From Oxyruncus cristatus (Eukaryota; Chordata; Aves; Passeriformes; Cotingidae), in NCBI GenBank assembly GCA_013399855.1, contig VXAY01004090.1, positions 376,731 through 440,730 of the forward strand: a stretch of DNA of 64,000 bases, in the 5' to 3' direction. The stretch's first letter is position 1. Every line of letters begins with the position of its first letter. Below, in pieces: positions 11,086 to 23,060 of the stretch. A model generated the notes under the pieces. That model ran no database searches. It had not been told where the DNA came from and was given only the letters and a program-made list of their open reading frames with translations. The translations under genes were made by a program, and so were the position numbers.

Positions 11086-13168
11086 ACAAATTCATCTTCA
11101 TCTAGTATTTCTTGGCATTATACTCCCTCCCTTCCAGGAAAACAAGTTCAGATTTCATTTAGAAATGGTAATAGTATTACTGATTAACTTTGTGAGCACA
11201 AAACACCTCTTCAGATGAACATTTCAAACCTCTGTACTGCTCCAAACATTTTATTCAGCAATTAATTCATGTTTGTATAAAGTGTCAGTGAACCTCAGTG
11301 GATTTCCAGTCCAACAGAATTTGTTCATTTACTTCTTAAGAGATTACTTACTTTATTTAATCAATTCTGCTTGCTCTCCCTATAGTGTAACGAAAATATT
11401 TTGTCAGTTCTGCTATATAAAGATAAATTGCTGACAAGAAGTTATATATATATTCTAATATGAAGTAATTCTAAAGATACTATCATTTATTTTATTTTGG
11501 ATAACTCCCTCACTGTGAGAAAACAAATTTTCTCTACATAGGCATGGTAGAGAACATATCAATATCATTTTGCAATTGCCCATGGACAGGTATATTGTAC
11601 ATCACTACATTTGTTCTCTGCAGGCAAGCTCCAAGGACCTTTCCTTACAGACCTGTGCAGGAGTGAGCAAGGTCTAACCTTTATGGATACATCAGGAAGC
11701 ACTGTCCCTTACTAAAGCTGAATACACCTCTGAGTCTGAAGTCTTGGTGTTTTTACTATTATTTTAAAAAAAAAAAAAAAAGGGCTTAAATTAGAGTTGT
11801 GCTCACTCATGTCACTTTTTTTAAAGAAAATTCAAACAAAAATAATTTGGGAAATGAGTAGGAACTGGAGAAGACACAATGTTTTACACAGATAAGTGGC
11901 TTTTCCAGACAGCAGCCACATAGAAAGAAAAAATCTGTGATCAGACAGAGCTAAACACACTGCCTAAACTTGCCATTTTCTGACTTTTGAGTGTTTGGTG
12001 CTGCAGCCCTACAGCTGTTATTTCAGTGCAGTTCCTGTTCCAATTTACATGCTTCACAATATCCATTTGTTATGGAAACACTTTAGAGCCCTGATAGCAC
12101 AAGGGTTAAATAATATGAATAGATAAAAATGTTGAATAGTCTAAACCATGGTCTGTTTTCTGTGACCATGGGCTTTTGCCAGCATTCTAGTAAGGAAAAA
12201 ATGAGATAAAGCAATACAATTCCTCATTCTTCTGTAAGCAGTTGAGCACCAGAAAGATGGAAGTAAATTGAGGGGAATTCAGACAAAGACAGATGATTAA
12301 AGATCTGAGAGGACTAACTTTTGAGCAAAGATTAAAGGAAGAGCATAATAACAACATACACAACATACAACATTTCCTTTCATTTCAAAGCAAAACAAGC
12401 ATATAGTGTTGGCTGAGAAAATTGCCCATGGCCTCAAAGAGAAGCAAACCAGCAGGTTTGAACTGCAGAGGCCCACAGATGAGCACACCAGGTCTGTCCA
12501 CGCCTTTGTGATCAACAACCCACTTGCCGGGGCTTCAGGAAAACATAATTCCATTTTTAAAAGTCCTCTTTGCAAGGAAATGTAGATGCAGCTGCACAAG
12601 CAAATTGGGAATGATTCCCCAGTGTGCTAGGAACAAGACAGGAGCCTCTCACTCCTACAAGCTTTCTCCTTTATTCAAGATACATACTAGTGTGATTTAA
12701 ATTCTTAAGGGGAAGCTGATCAGGATTTTTTTCCTATTTATGCATCTTGGTGCCCCCTCTACTACTGATCTGCCTTCAGCTAAGTAAATCAGTATAATCA
12801 GCAGGTAGCCCCAAGGCTGGATAAAGTACATGAGATAGTTTTAGCATTTGTATGATTTCCACCTACACAGAGAAGCACTAGCAGGTACCAAATGCATTGC
12901 AGCACTTTCATGCACATTCAGAAATGTAGCCATCAAGGCACATGCATCCCAGTGCACCAAGCAGGTGGGATTACCCAAATATATTTCTTTAATATCAGCT
13001 GACCTGTAGCTGCACTTTGCATGTACCAAATTGATGCAAAGGGTTAGGGAGGGAGAATATCAAAAGATAATAAAGGTAATAAGATAATAAGATAATAAAG
13101 TGCAAAATGCAGAGAGCCTCGACTCGAGCTTCTGCAGGTTAACAATGCAGCCATACAGATGAGGGTGA
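11086..13168. other. Intronic, no recognised gene
   Basis: AT-rich DNA with a 16-base A run at 11766-11781 and a short ATAATAAG-type tandem at 13066-13099. The minus-strand open frame at 12297-12599 has no recognisable domain. Confidence 0.35.
13066..13099. repeat. Short ATAATAAG-type tandem repeat
   Basis: Imperfect repeats of AGATAATAA spaced 8-9 bases apart make up this low-complexity stretch. Confidence 0.7.
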
Positions 13169-13319
13169 AATCACAGAATGGCTTGGGTTGGAAGGGACCA
13201 TAAAGATCATCTAGTTCCAGCCCCTCTGTCATAGGCAGACCATAGGCAGAAAGGAATCCTTCCCACTAAAACAGGTTACTCAAAGCCCCATCATACCTTG
13301 CCTTGGATAGATTTGCAAG
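13169..13319 (-). mobile_element. CR1 LINE, short 3' fragment (antisense)
   Basis: It begins TCACAGAATGGCTTGGGTTG and continues with GATCATCTAGTTCCAGCCCC. A small internal duplication of CATAGGCAGA interrupts the consensus. About 150 bp remains. Confidence 0.88.
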
Positions 13320-15984
13320 ACACCAAACTCAGGATTCAGAAGACAGAGAACATAAAGGAAAACAGAGCAGGAGTGGAGAGAAAAATCTCTTACACTTCTT
13401 TTGCATTTAAAAAAGTAAGGGGAAGCAGAGAAAAGTCTATATTCCAGTAACAAACAAGGCAATGCCAGGCTTTCTGATACCATCTATATTTTATAGAACA
13501 CAAACAATTAAGCTTAAAAGGATAATCTTGTACATCGCTTAGCCTGAAGTTGTACTGCATGTGTCAGCAAATGCTGCTTCCCCAGCGACTTGACAGTACA
13601 TGTGGCCACTTGTAACAGAGCAATGCAAACTATTCCATGCACAAAACCTTAACCTTATCCAAAATCCACTGACTTTGCAGATACCTACCCACTACAGCAT
13701 ATGCTGACCTCCAGGATGACAGTACTCTGTGCTGACGGCTATTCCAAAAGCTGTTACCTTTATCTGTGCTTAGCAATGAGGGAGGATTTTCTTGTGACAT
13801 ACATCTTGCTTCCACCCCCCTTCACTTTATGTCTTGAGATGATTTAGCAATGGCATCAATATTCTGGTATCTGCAGTAATTTTCTGTTGTTTCTGCAGAT
13901 AGCTGCACAATTTTGCAATTATCTGTAATAGCATTAACAACATAGAATGCCATTACATAAGGACTGAGCTCCCTGTGCATCGTATTTCTGTAGAACCAAA
14001 TTGGGAACTGGAACAAGTATTCTGTAGGATAAAAAGAAAGTTGTTTTTTTTCCTCCTCCTTCTAGAGGTCCTTAGCCATAGAATTCATTTTTCCCATACT
14101 GTGCCAGTGCCCTGACTTGCTTTGCAGTATAACTCCCATCTGTTTTTCCAGGGCATTCAGGGACAAGGTGGAATGGGGGTCTAAGGCAACACGCAAACAC
14201 AAGCTGTTCCCTTTCTGGGAAATTTGGGACAGTCTTTTTGTCTGTGTGTAGGATAGTGTCTGATATGTACCTTTTAATGTTCTGTAACAGCACAAATGAC
14301 TACTGTCTGGCAGAACACCGTGAATCAAAATAAAGTCAGTTGTTGCAGGCTCTTGCTGTAACTCCTTTTTTTAACTAAGGGAACATTACGGTGTATGTCT
14401 AAATGGTATCATTTATATCCTGGGGAGTAGATTATGCTGGGTCAGCTTCAGCCATCTGGTCTGAATTATTAGGTAGGAGTAAGGCGAATTGTGCAGGATG
14501 TTTTTCAAGGAAAACTGATTCGGGCAGTAAAGTAGCAGGGAAGTGATCAGAGATTGTACCAGCCTGCCAGTAAAGGCCTTTAGTGGCCCTGCTGCTGGAA
14601 GCAGTCCAAAGAGAGGTTAAATAACATAATTCACCCAATGCAATTATGTTGTGGGTTTTTTTTTTTCAAGAAAAATGTTTCCATATTGAGAAAAACAGCC
14701 ACTATAAGAGAGGGAAGACAAAAAGCAAGAGAAGTAAAAAGCTACCTTGAAATTGGGCAAGTTTTCAGCTAAAGCAGGACTATGGCACTGACCCACGTGA
14801 GAAATGGCAGAGCTCCAGTTATCAAGCTGGTACATAGCTTCACAGTCATGGTGAGCTCCAACCTGCCCCAATTAGCATCCCTCAGTGCAGCAGCAGTCAA
14901 AAACACCTTTCCCATTTCAGCTGTATTTCATTCCCAGGGCTCCACAGATATTTGCCTTGGGTCTGCACTAATAAAGGTGGAGTGAGATTCAACAACAAAG
15001 GAAAAGCTCAAGGCTTGTTTTTGTAGTTGGCAGAGGTAACACAAAGACATTTCAAGTCAAAAAGAAATTTAGGAGCCCTGTTTGTAAGGGTTTCAGACAT
15101 AAGCCTTTGGTGCATGAGAAACATAAGTGCCAACCCAACAGCAAGAGTTGCTGCAGAAAGAGAGAACAAGTTCTCTATTCCATGCAGGCAGTGAAACAGT
15201 GCAGTGGAAGCAGTCTTCTGCCAATTTCCTACAGTTATAAATGTTGCTAAATCTATTAAAAGCAGCATACTCTGGTAGAACATGTACAAAAGTAGGCAGC
15301 AAGAAATACGGTTCCTGACATTAACCTATCTTGATTCTTGAGCTTCAGCAAATCCCTTTTATTTGGCCTAGTTAACTTTCTGAGGTTTCTTCAAACCTGA
15401 ATTATCCAGTGGTGCTATCATCTTTTGTACATCTAGGATGTAAGCTCTTTGAGGCGGGTGCCATTACTAAGCAGGTACATACCGAAGCAAAATTACATCT
15501 TTTTATAAAAAAAAGTTCTGAACGCTCTACATGCTGTAATATATAATTAAATGGTTATTAATTAACATCCAGTAGATATTTAGATGTATGCAAAAGAAAC
15601 ATAGTTTGAGTACTTCTGACTTTGCAGTATAATAACAACATGATTGTTTGTTGTAATACACCCAAAATACAACCAGAGCTCTCCAAAAAATCCCAGCGAG
15701 GAATATGTGCCTCAAAGGCAGCTGTCCAAAATGCAGGGAGAATAAAATATTCAACACAGTTAGCTATACACAGAGAAGACAAAATAATTGCTTCAGCCCT
15801 TTCTAAGTGAGCAATGTTTATGTAAAATGAAAACTAGAAGGCAATCAGTCAGAGAGTAAAGTCAGCATTTAAGCCTGTTCAGTGATGATATTGAGTGTTT
15901 TACTACAGTTTTGCCTACACATTCTAGTCACTTATTCATAAATAAGAATTGCACCCCATCCCAATAAGCAAGACTGACAAACGA
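13320..15984. other. Intronic, no recognised gene
   Basis: Several overlapping 60-90 codon frames occur on the minus strand (13.6-14.3 kb, 14.6-15.3 kb). None has a recognisable domain. One at 13822-14016 has a codon-like appearance and an acceptor-like start, but no supported donor. No dispersed repeat was recognised. Confidence 0.35.
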
Positions 15985-16917
15985 GTAACAATGGATAATG
16001 AGAAAGCTGAGGTACCAATAACTTTTTTTGCTTCAGTCTTCACTGGCACTGTCTCTTCTCGCACCTCTCAAGTAGATGGCCTGCAAAATGGGGACTGGGG
16101 GAGCAAAGTCCCTCCTATCGTAGGAGAAGATCAGGTTCATGGTCACCTGAAGAACTTGAATGTACATAATTCTATGGGACCTGACAAGATGCATGCCAGA
16201 GTCCAGAGAGAATAGGCTGATGTAGTTACCAAGCCACCCTCCATCATATTTGAAAAGTCATGGCAGCCAGGTCAAGGCCCAGGTGTCAGTATCTCAATGG
16301 ACATCAGTGATAAGTGCTGTCCCTCAAGGGTCTGTACTGGGACCAGTGCTATTTAGGGTCTTCATCAATGACACAGACAGTGGGACTGAGTGCAGCCTCA
16401 GCTAGTCTGCAGACAACAAGCTGAGTGGTGTGGTTGACACTCCTGAAGAATGGGATACCATGCAGAGGGACTTGGACAAGCTCAAGAGTGGGCCCGTGGA
16501 AACCTCATGAGATTTAACAAGACCAAGTACAAGGTGCCGCAGCTGGGTTGGGGCAACCCTGGTATAAAGACAGGCTGGGGGATGAACAGATGAAGAGCAG
16601 CCCTGCTGAGAAGGCCTTGGAGTTGCTGGCGGATCAAAGGCTGGACATGACCCGGCAATGTGTTCTTGCAGCCCAGAAATCCAACTGTGTCCTGGGCTGC
16701 ATCAAAAGCAGCGTTGCCAGCAGGTGGAGGAAGGTGATTCTGCCAGTCCGCTTCTCACTCGTGAGACCCACCCAGGAGTACTTCATCCAGCTCTGCAGTC
16801 CTTGGCACAGAGAAGACATGGACCTGTTAAAGCAAGTCCAGAGGAAGACCAGAAAAATAGCCAGAGGATGAAGCACCTCTCCTATGAAGACAGGCTGAGA
16901 GAGCTGGGGTTGTTTCA
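15985..16917 (+). mobile_element. CR1 LINE with internally deleted reverse transcriptase
   Basis: This is the longest sense CR1 remnant. Its left part (15985-16264) matches the ORF2 linker just before the reverse transcriptase, with MGPDKMHARV visible. It then jumps to the later RT motif VPQGSVLGP near 16319-16345, so most of the RT core is missing. The region where the catalytic FADD-type motif should be reads stop-SADNK, so the enzyme is dead. The C-terminal region continues to a block resembling GAGCTGGGGTTGTTTCAGG and stops before the 3' untranslated region. It is an inactive fossil, truncated at both ends. Confidence 0.88.
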
Positions 16918-17256
16918 GGGCTTGCAGATCAATGCACAGTCTGTGAGAGTTAGAGCAGGATCATGAGCACACACTGGCTGCTTTGTACCTCTGGACAGCC
17001 AGGCACAAAATTGAACCTGTTCCAGGATATTTTCTGATGGAAAACTATGTAAACAGAAAATGCTGATAATTTTACTAAATGTTCAAAACTGATAGCTGAG
17101 GAAGTACTAAGAGGTCAAGGAAAGGTTTCCTGTGCTTCAGGAATCTTTCAAAAATGAGTTTTCTTTGAAAAATGATGGTTTGCATCAAGTTTTCCTATAA
17201 GCTTAAATAAAAAACTTCAGGGTTTTTTAGCACTGTGTATTGCTCTGCATATAGTA
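16918..17256. other. Intronic spacer between two CR1 copies
   Basis: About 340 bp of AT-rich sequence with no recognised feature. Confidence 0.4.
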
Positions 17257-17437
17257 TAGAATCACAGAACCATTTAGGTTGGAAATGACCTTTAAGGTCA
17301 TCAAGTCCAACTGCTAACTCAGCACTGCCAAGTCCACCACTAAACCGTGTCCTCAAGCGCCACATCTACACATCTTTTAAGGACCTCCAGGGGTGGTGAC
17401 TCAACCTCTTCCCTGGAGAGCCTGTTCCAGTGCTTGA
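17257..17437 (-). mobile_element. CR1 LINE, short 3' fragment (antisense)
   Basis: It contains ATCACAGAACCATTTAGGTT, then CCACTAAACCGTGTCCTCAA and CAGGGGTGGTGACTCAACC. It matches the CR1 subfamily whose 3' end carries AAACCRTGTCCYCAAGYGCC. It ends where the consensus would continue into ACCACCCTTTC. Confidence 0.88.
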
Positions 17438-19234
17438 GAAAAATAATAATAATATACATACAGGATGAGTTTTTATTCATTGTGTGGAGAGCTGGATTCA
17501 AAGTCATTACTGGAGAGATTATCCCTTGTTTCTGTGTAGCAGTTAATAGTTACTACTGGGCAATTCTGACCCCATCAGAGGATCTCACAGCCTCTGTGTC
17601 ACAGTAGTTATGAACACACTTTCCTCTGAATGGCTCCAACATGTACTTAAACAACTGAGATCAATACTGGAAAGTGTTCAATTATATCATTTATATATTG
17701 TGTGATTTTGTTTGTTGCTTGAGTGTTTGAGATATTTTTTTTCTTTAAATAAGGATAATTAGGAAAAGTTGAAAAAATTTGACTTTAAAATGTCAAATCA
17801 AAACTGGAGGTATATTTTCATCTAAAAGGCAAGAGCTATACAGAAAAAATCATATATTACCTCACTTTTTTTTTTTTTAATCTTGAGAAGGACCCAACAA
17901 CAAGCCAATTTCCCAGCATGGAGGGAAATGCTGTATACCAGACCAGAACCAGGAAAATATGTGTCATTCTATAATCCTAAATCAAATTAGTTTTATACAG
18001 GCTTTTCCACTGCAAATGCACAGAAGTAGGTTGGAAGTAGGTAGGGTAAATGGAAGATCCAGTGCTTGGAGCACATGTCTTGGGACCTGCAGACTTTGAG
18101 AGAGCTGCAGGTACTCAGCAACCCAGCCAGGGCCCACTCCCATCAGGTATCTCTGAGAAGCACCCAGTTTGCTGAAATTCTAAAAACCAGAGAGAAATTT
18201 CAATCAGACACACTTTCCCAAGGCAATGTATGAGCATTTTAAGGAAAATCCCATGGCAACCTATAAGGAATTAATAGCAATTTTTTCCTGTCCTTTTTCT
18301 TCTTTTTCTTCAAAAAAAAAAGAAGCATCTTCATACACAACCCCTTTTGAACACCACTTTAAATATAAAGCTAAGGCAAAGCATTAAAACACACTCTTTC
18401 TTCCCAGTCTTTCACCTACCAGAGCATCTCTTTACCTCATTTAATCTTTTCACTTTGAGGTCTCACCTGGGAACATCTCCCCCTCTGTATCTCTCTTACC
18501 CTTTCACTGCAAACACCTCACAGTCTCCTTTTAGTGGAACACTTCATATCTGCTCAGCCCAAGGCTCTGCTTTTTCAGCAGGGCATCACCTTCTGTGCTC
18601 AATCACCAGCTTTATTCTGCTACCAAGGCACACAACCCCAGGTAACCTAAGAGTCACTCAGTGACAACTCAGTTCTTATTTTTGGTGAGGTGCTTTGTAA
18701 AGTCAAAAATATGTGACTACGGGGCTATATCCTCCATCTCCCTCTCCAACCTGCACTCCTGGTGCAGCTGGTTGCCTGCCCACAAGCCACGCTAAGCAAG
18801 GACAATGAGCACTCCGAAGGACCATGTTCATGCAGTGGGCAAACAGAGCATCACAAGAGCTGCAGGGGATGGAGGCTGACTGTGTGAAGTTGCATGCCTG
18901 AAACTCCAGAAGGTTGCCTTTTACTGCCCAACTATACTTAATTCTGAAGATATCAAATAGTTCAGTGTTTGCACCTAAAATAAAGCATACAAAACATAGA
19001 TGGAGAACAATTAAAGTTTCAAATAATTTAAAGCCAATCTACCCCTTTGATATGTGCCTAAGCTGCAGAAAAAAAAAAAGAAAAAAAAAAGGCAAGAACA
19101 CGTGTAGAAAACTGGGTTAACTATATTCCAAGTCTCAGCACTTCAGTTGCCTCTTTCTTCCCCTTCATTTTACTAGTGGGAAGTGTAATGTAAGTGGCAA
19201 AAACAGGGAAAGAGAACTTCAGATTGCAGATTCT
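17438..19234. other. Intronic, no recognised gene
   Basis: AT-rich DNA with poly-T near 17868-17880. A pyrimidine-rich block at 18280-18660 produces a 105-codon plus-strand frame, but its translation is low complexity in character (Ser, Leu, Phe, His, Pro) and unconvincing. An A-rich run lies at 19067-19091. Confidence 0.35.
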
Positions 19235-19402
19235 ATTTACAGTTTTTCCACTGACTTGCTGTGTGACCTCAGGCAAATATATCTCTCTGCACTTCAGCTT
19301 AACCTTCTGCAAAATTGAGATACAAAAGCTTTGACTTACCCATAGGCTCACACTGGGGTGTTGCACAGCTTAATTAATTAATGTTTGTTAAACACTTATA
19401 AT
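19235..19402 (+). mobile_element. MIR (CORE-SINE) fossil
   Basis: CCACTGACTTGCTGTGTGAC followed by CTCAGGCAAATATATCTCTC and a CTTCTGCAAAATTGAGATAC block matches the MIR core (cf. cactagctgtgtgacc ... cagtttcctcatctgtaaaa). The tail, GGTGTTGCACAGCTTAATTA then AATGTTTGTTAAACACTT, also follows the MIR order. It is heavily diverged, as expected for an element older than the amniote radiation. Confidence 0.8.
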
Positions 19403-19923
19403 GAATGTTTCTATGCAAGTTTAAATTATTACAGGTTGTACTTTCATCAACTCTGGCTTATGACCCTTGAACATATTTGCCACAATGCCTGGTATAATCC
19501 TTAAGATTGATACTCCGATATAATAAATTATAGCTTAAATGAACCCTTTCACTGGAGTGACTGTGACTTTAGTTGTCTACACTTAACATTTACAGTCATC
19601 GCACTAATTGGTCTAACCTTGTATTTCAGGTTTCAATGAACATCAAAAGATTTCATTGGTCATGCTTGAATTTGCTTCTCTTTATGTTCCCATGGGTTTA
19701 GTAACTTTATGCAAATTTATAGACATCTGCTGGTCTCCACTGCAAGAAGAAAATCTTGTATCTCTTGTATCTCCTACCCAAGTTCTTACAGGTCACAAAT
19801 CTGTCTACTGTTCTCATTATCTTCATTCTCATGTAACTGATCAGTTTATGGACTCAGTACAAGTTCTTTTAAACTTCGGTAATTTAGATTGTCATTCAGT
19901 ATGAACTTATGTATTTATTCATA
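19403..19923. other. Intronic, no recognised feature
   Basis: No repeat or exon could be supported. A plus-strand frame at 19656-19904 looks like chance. Confidence 0.35.
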
Positions 19924-20000
19924 AATCATAGACTCATTCAGTGTTTGGGGTTGGAAGGGACCTTTAAAGATCATCTAGGGCAACTGCTCTGCCACGGACA
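19924..20000 (-). mobile_element. CR1 LINE, very short 3' fragment (antisense)
   Basis: GGGGTTGGAAGGGACCTTTA followed by AAGATCATCTAGG is the unmistakable CR1 3' signature. Only about 75 bp remains. Confidence 0.85.
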
Positions 20001-22760
20001 AACAAATATGCAATTTTTTTTTTCACTGATTATTCTAGGGTAATAACACTGTGATGTGCCCCAAAGAGGGGCTCTCAGCTCTAAAGCTTACAGAAGGTAT
20101 CAGGATAGCAGGAGGAACTGTTTTACAAAAGAAAAAAATTATGTTCCCAAGTTCACCACTCTTTATACCAAATTTTGATCTTTATCACAGAATGATTAGT
20201 GTTATAAGCATATTAACGAATTACAAAGGTAATTAACAAAATACAATTTTCTAAAAGGGAAATAATTCATAAAGTTTTAGTACAACATCTTTAAAAATGT
20301 CTGACAGGAAAACCCAAGGAAGCAGAAAGGCAAATGCTAATTAAAGGGCATTGTATTAATGCTAATGGAAGAAGTGACCCACAGCTCATGAACTGTCATA
20401 TCATATGCTCCAGTGTCTTATCACAGAAAACAAAGACAAAATTAATATAGCTCCATAAAATGGTGGTCTGCTGACAGTGCTGACAAAGGAAGATCTCAAT
20501 TTAAGGCATAGAAGGAGCTCAGAGCAACCACATTAGAAATAAAAATGCTAAATCAGGCTGGCTTGGCAGGGGTGGGGGAAGGGAGTGGGAGTGGAGGGTG
20601 CAGGAAAGGCCAACATCATCAATCTCCTGACAGGAAAACAGCCAGAGAATTAAACAAAGGATGAAAACTTTAAGGACTTCTATCAAGCCTAGCTATGAAC
20701 TGAGATGTGTTCTGGAGATAAAGTAAGTTTGTCACATCTGCTGGATATCATAGATCCTGACATTGAAGAAGCAGATAGGTTTGCACTATTATGTGCTAAA
20801 GCTAGCGGGTTGGCAGCTATGGCACTAGGCTTACAGATAGTTGGGCATTTCTGGAGATGAGAATGCAGGTTGGGTAGACATTTAAGACGACATGAGACTC
20901 CTGACTTACATGGATGGTAGAGGGTGAACCGGCTGACTCTGGGAACACAGGCGCTTAGTTACTCTGCCAACTGTGTTCGCTCAACCTCTGTTCATGAGAG
21001 GTTGTAATGGGAGCTGAGACAGAGCATGTGTTAACACCTAAACGCAGGTGTCCCAAACTGGAACTACATCCCAATCTGAGCATCCCTCACTTAAGAAGGT
21101 GATACTGAAAACCTGAGTTGACTTGAGGATTTTTGATGACATTTCTTTCCTTGCAGTCGGAACTTGTTCTTGGGCAAGGGTCTGGTGGTCAGATTTGCAC
21201 TATTTTTCACAGTTTTATTGGTTAGTTTTCTCTGTTAGTAGATAAAGATCTAGGACCAATTTCAGTGTTGTAGGTCTTCTCTTTCCAAAGTTTTGCAGTA
21301 ATGCAGGATTATCTTTTAAAGAACATGTGTTGTAATCAGCCTTCTGCAAACATCAACTTCTCTGTAAATATGGTTGAACAAAATTAACTTTGCAAGTTTT
21401 ATTTTAAAACAATTTTTGTAGCCACCTTCTGAATGACTGATGTGAGGTGACAGTTGGAGCCTGAGGACAATACAGGCAGTGCAGGCACACCTACAGAAGT
21501 CTGCTGCTAATTCTTCTTACTGTTAAAACAATCTTAAACTGTGGAGTGGAACATGAACAACACTCATAAACAATGGAAAACAATGAACTTTGAGTATTGT
21601 CTCTAGCACAATGCAAATATTGACACAAAACCAATACTTTTTGCCCCTAAAAAAACCAAAGTAGACAGATACCAGGAAAACAGAGCATTGACTATGATTC
21701 TGACACTAACTCCCTCTACTGTCTTAAGTATTTCACTTGATGACATAGATACTTACTTTGTGGACATTGAAGTTGTGAAGATCATTTTGCTAGTATTTCT
21801 ACCATGCTTTGATGAAATCAAACATGATAGGCTGAGCTGCTTTATTTTATATGCTTGCCATAAGAAAAAGCCAGGTATTGTTCTAACAAGATAAGGATAT
21901 TCTATCAGTTCTTGGAATGATAAATCATGTCAGAAAGTACAATTAAATTCTTTATTTAAAATCATGTCAGGAATTGAACTTCATTTTTTAAAATTATGAG
22001 CAAATATTTCAAATTATATCACCAGGGTAAGAAGTTAGATAATAAATACTAGTTATCTGAAATAAATTATTGAACATTTCCCCAAAGACAGACAAATATA
22101 ACAAGGACTTGCAAACGTGTATCCAGATATCAAGTTCACTATGCATAGCTTACAAATTTTAAAAGCAACAACAGATTTTTGTCTCCTTTGTTGACACTGG
22201 CAGAGATAGATCCTCTATACCTACAGCACCACACTTTTCCCAGAAGTATGGAGAGCACTGGGAAAGGGCTATAAAACACTCATAAAGGCCTATGGAGAAA
22301 CATACAGATGTTTCTCCCTGCTGCTAAGGGAGTCTTAGCTCCATGCAGCCAAGTTCAGTGTTCAGTGGTCACCTCTGGGGTGCTGAATGCACTTCATGCC
22401 ATTCAGAGGAGCAGAGGACAGAGTTACTGTCCTTGCCTACTGTCCTAACAATAAGTATATTGTCTGGGAGGTGAAGCAACATGTCCCTGCAAGGCACAAG
22501 ACCACGACGCTGTATGTTATTAGAAGCACTGAGGGAGTCCTTCCAGTAGCTCATTACAAGATTGCCTCTTTCTGGAACTGTCTGTAGCCTGGGAATTGAG
22601 AGCTTCTCCCCAGCGACAGGAATTCATGTCTGAACCTGCTTAAGATTTAACTGACATTTCACCTCCTCTTGCCTAGGTGAGAATTCTCACCTCCTGTCTT
22701 GAGATAAGTAAGGCTGAAGATGCCACCATTGACTTCCAATGGAAGACTACTGACTGAAAG
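20001..22760. other. Intronic, no recognised gene
   Basis: Contains a G-rich patch at 20570-20610 and several AT-rich single-copy-looking tracts. Octamer-like ATGCTAAT words occur twice near 20335-20365. No gene could be supported. Confidence 0.35.
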
Positions 22761-23060
22761 GAGGTTGTAGCAAGGTGGGGACTGGTCTCTTCTCCCAGGT
22801 AACAAGTGACAGGAAAATGAGAAAATAGCCTCAAATTCTGCCAGGGGAGATTTAGATTGGATATTAGGAAAAATTTCTTCACTGAAAGGGTGGTCAGACA
22901 TTGGAACTGGCTGCCCAGCAAAATTGGTGGAATCATCATCCCTGGAAGTGTTCAAAAAGTGTGTTGATATGGCACTTGGGTATATGGTTTAGTGGTGAAC
23001 ACAAGTGCTGGATTAAAAGTTGAACTCAGTGATCTAAACTGAATGATGCTATGACATTCT
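22761..23060 (+). mobile_element. CR1 LINE, 3' fragment
   Basis: A sense copy. It begins AGGTTGTAGCAAGGTGGGGA, passes through GATTGGATATTAGGAAAAAT and GAAAGGGTGGTCAGACATTG, and ends near ATGATGCTATGACATTCT. It belongs to the subfamily with a CACTTGGGTATATGGTTTAG block, shared with the copy at 36.4 kb. Confidence 0.9.

Noticed and set aside
18347..18664. 105-codon plus-strand frame
   Set aside because: Pyrimidine-rich DNA produces Ser/Leu/Phe/His-rich chance peptide.
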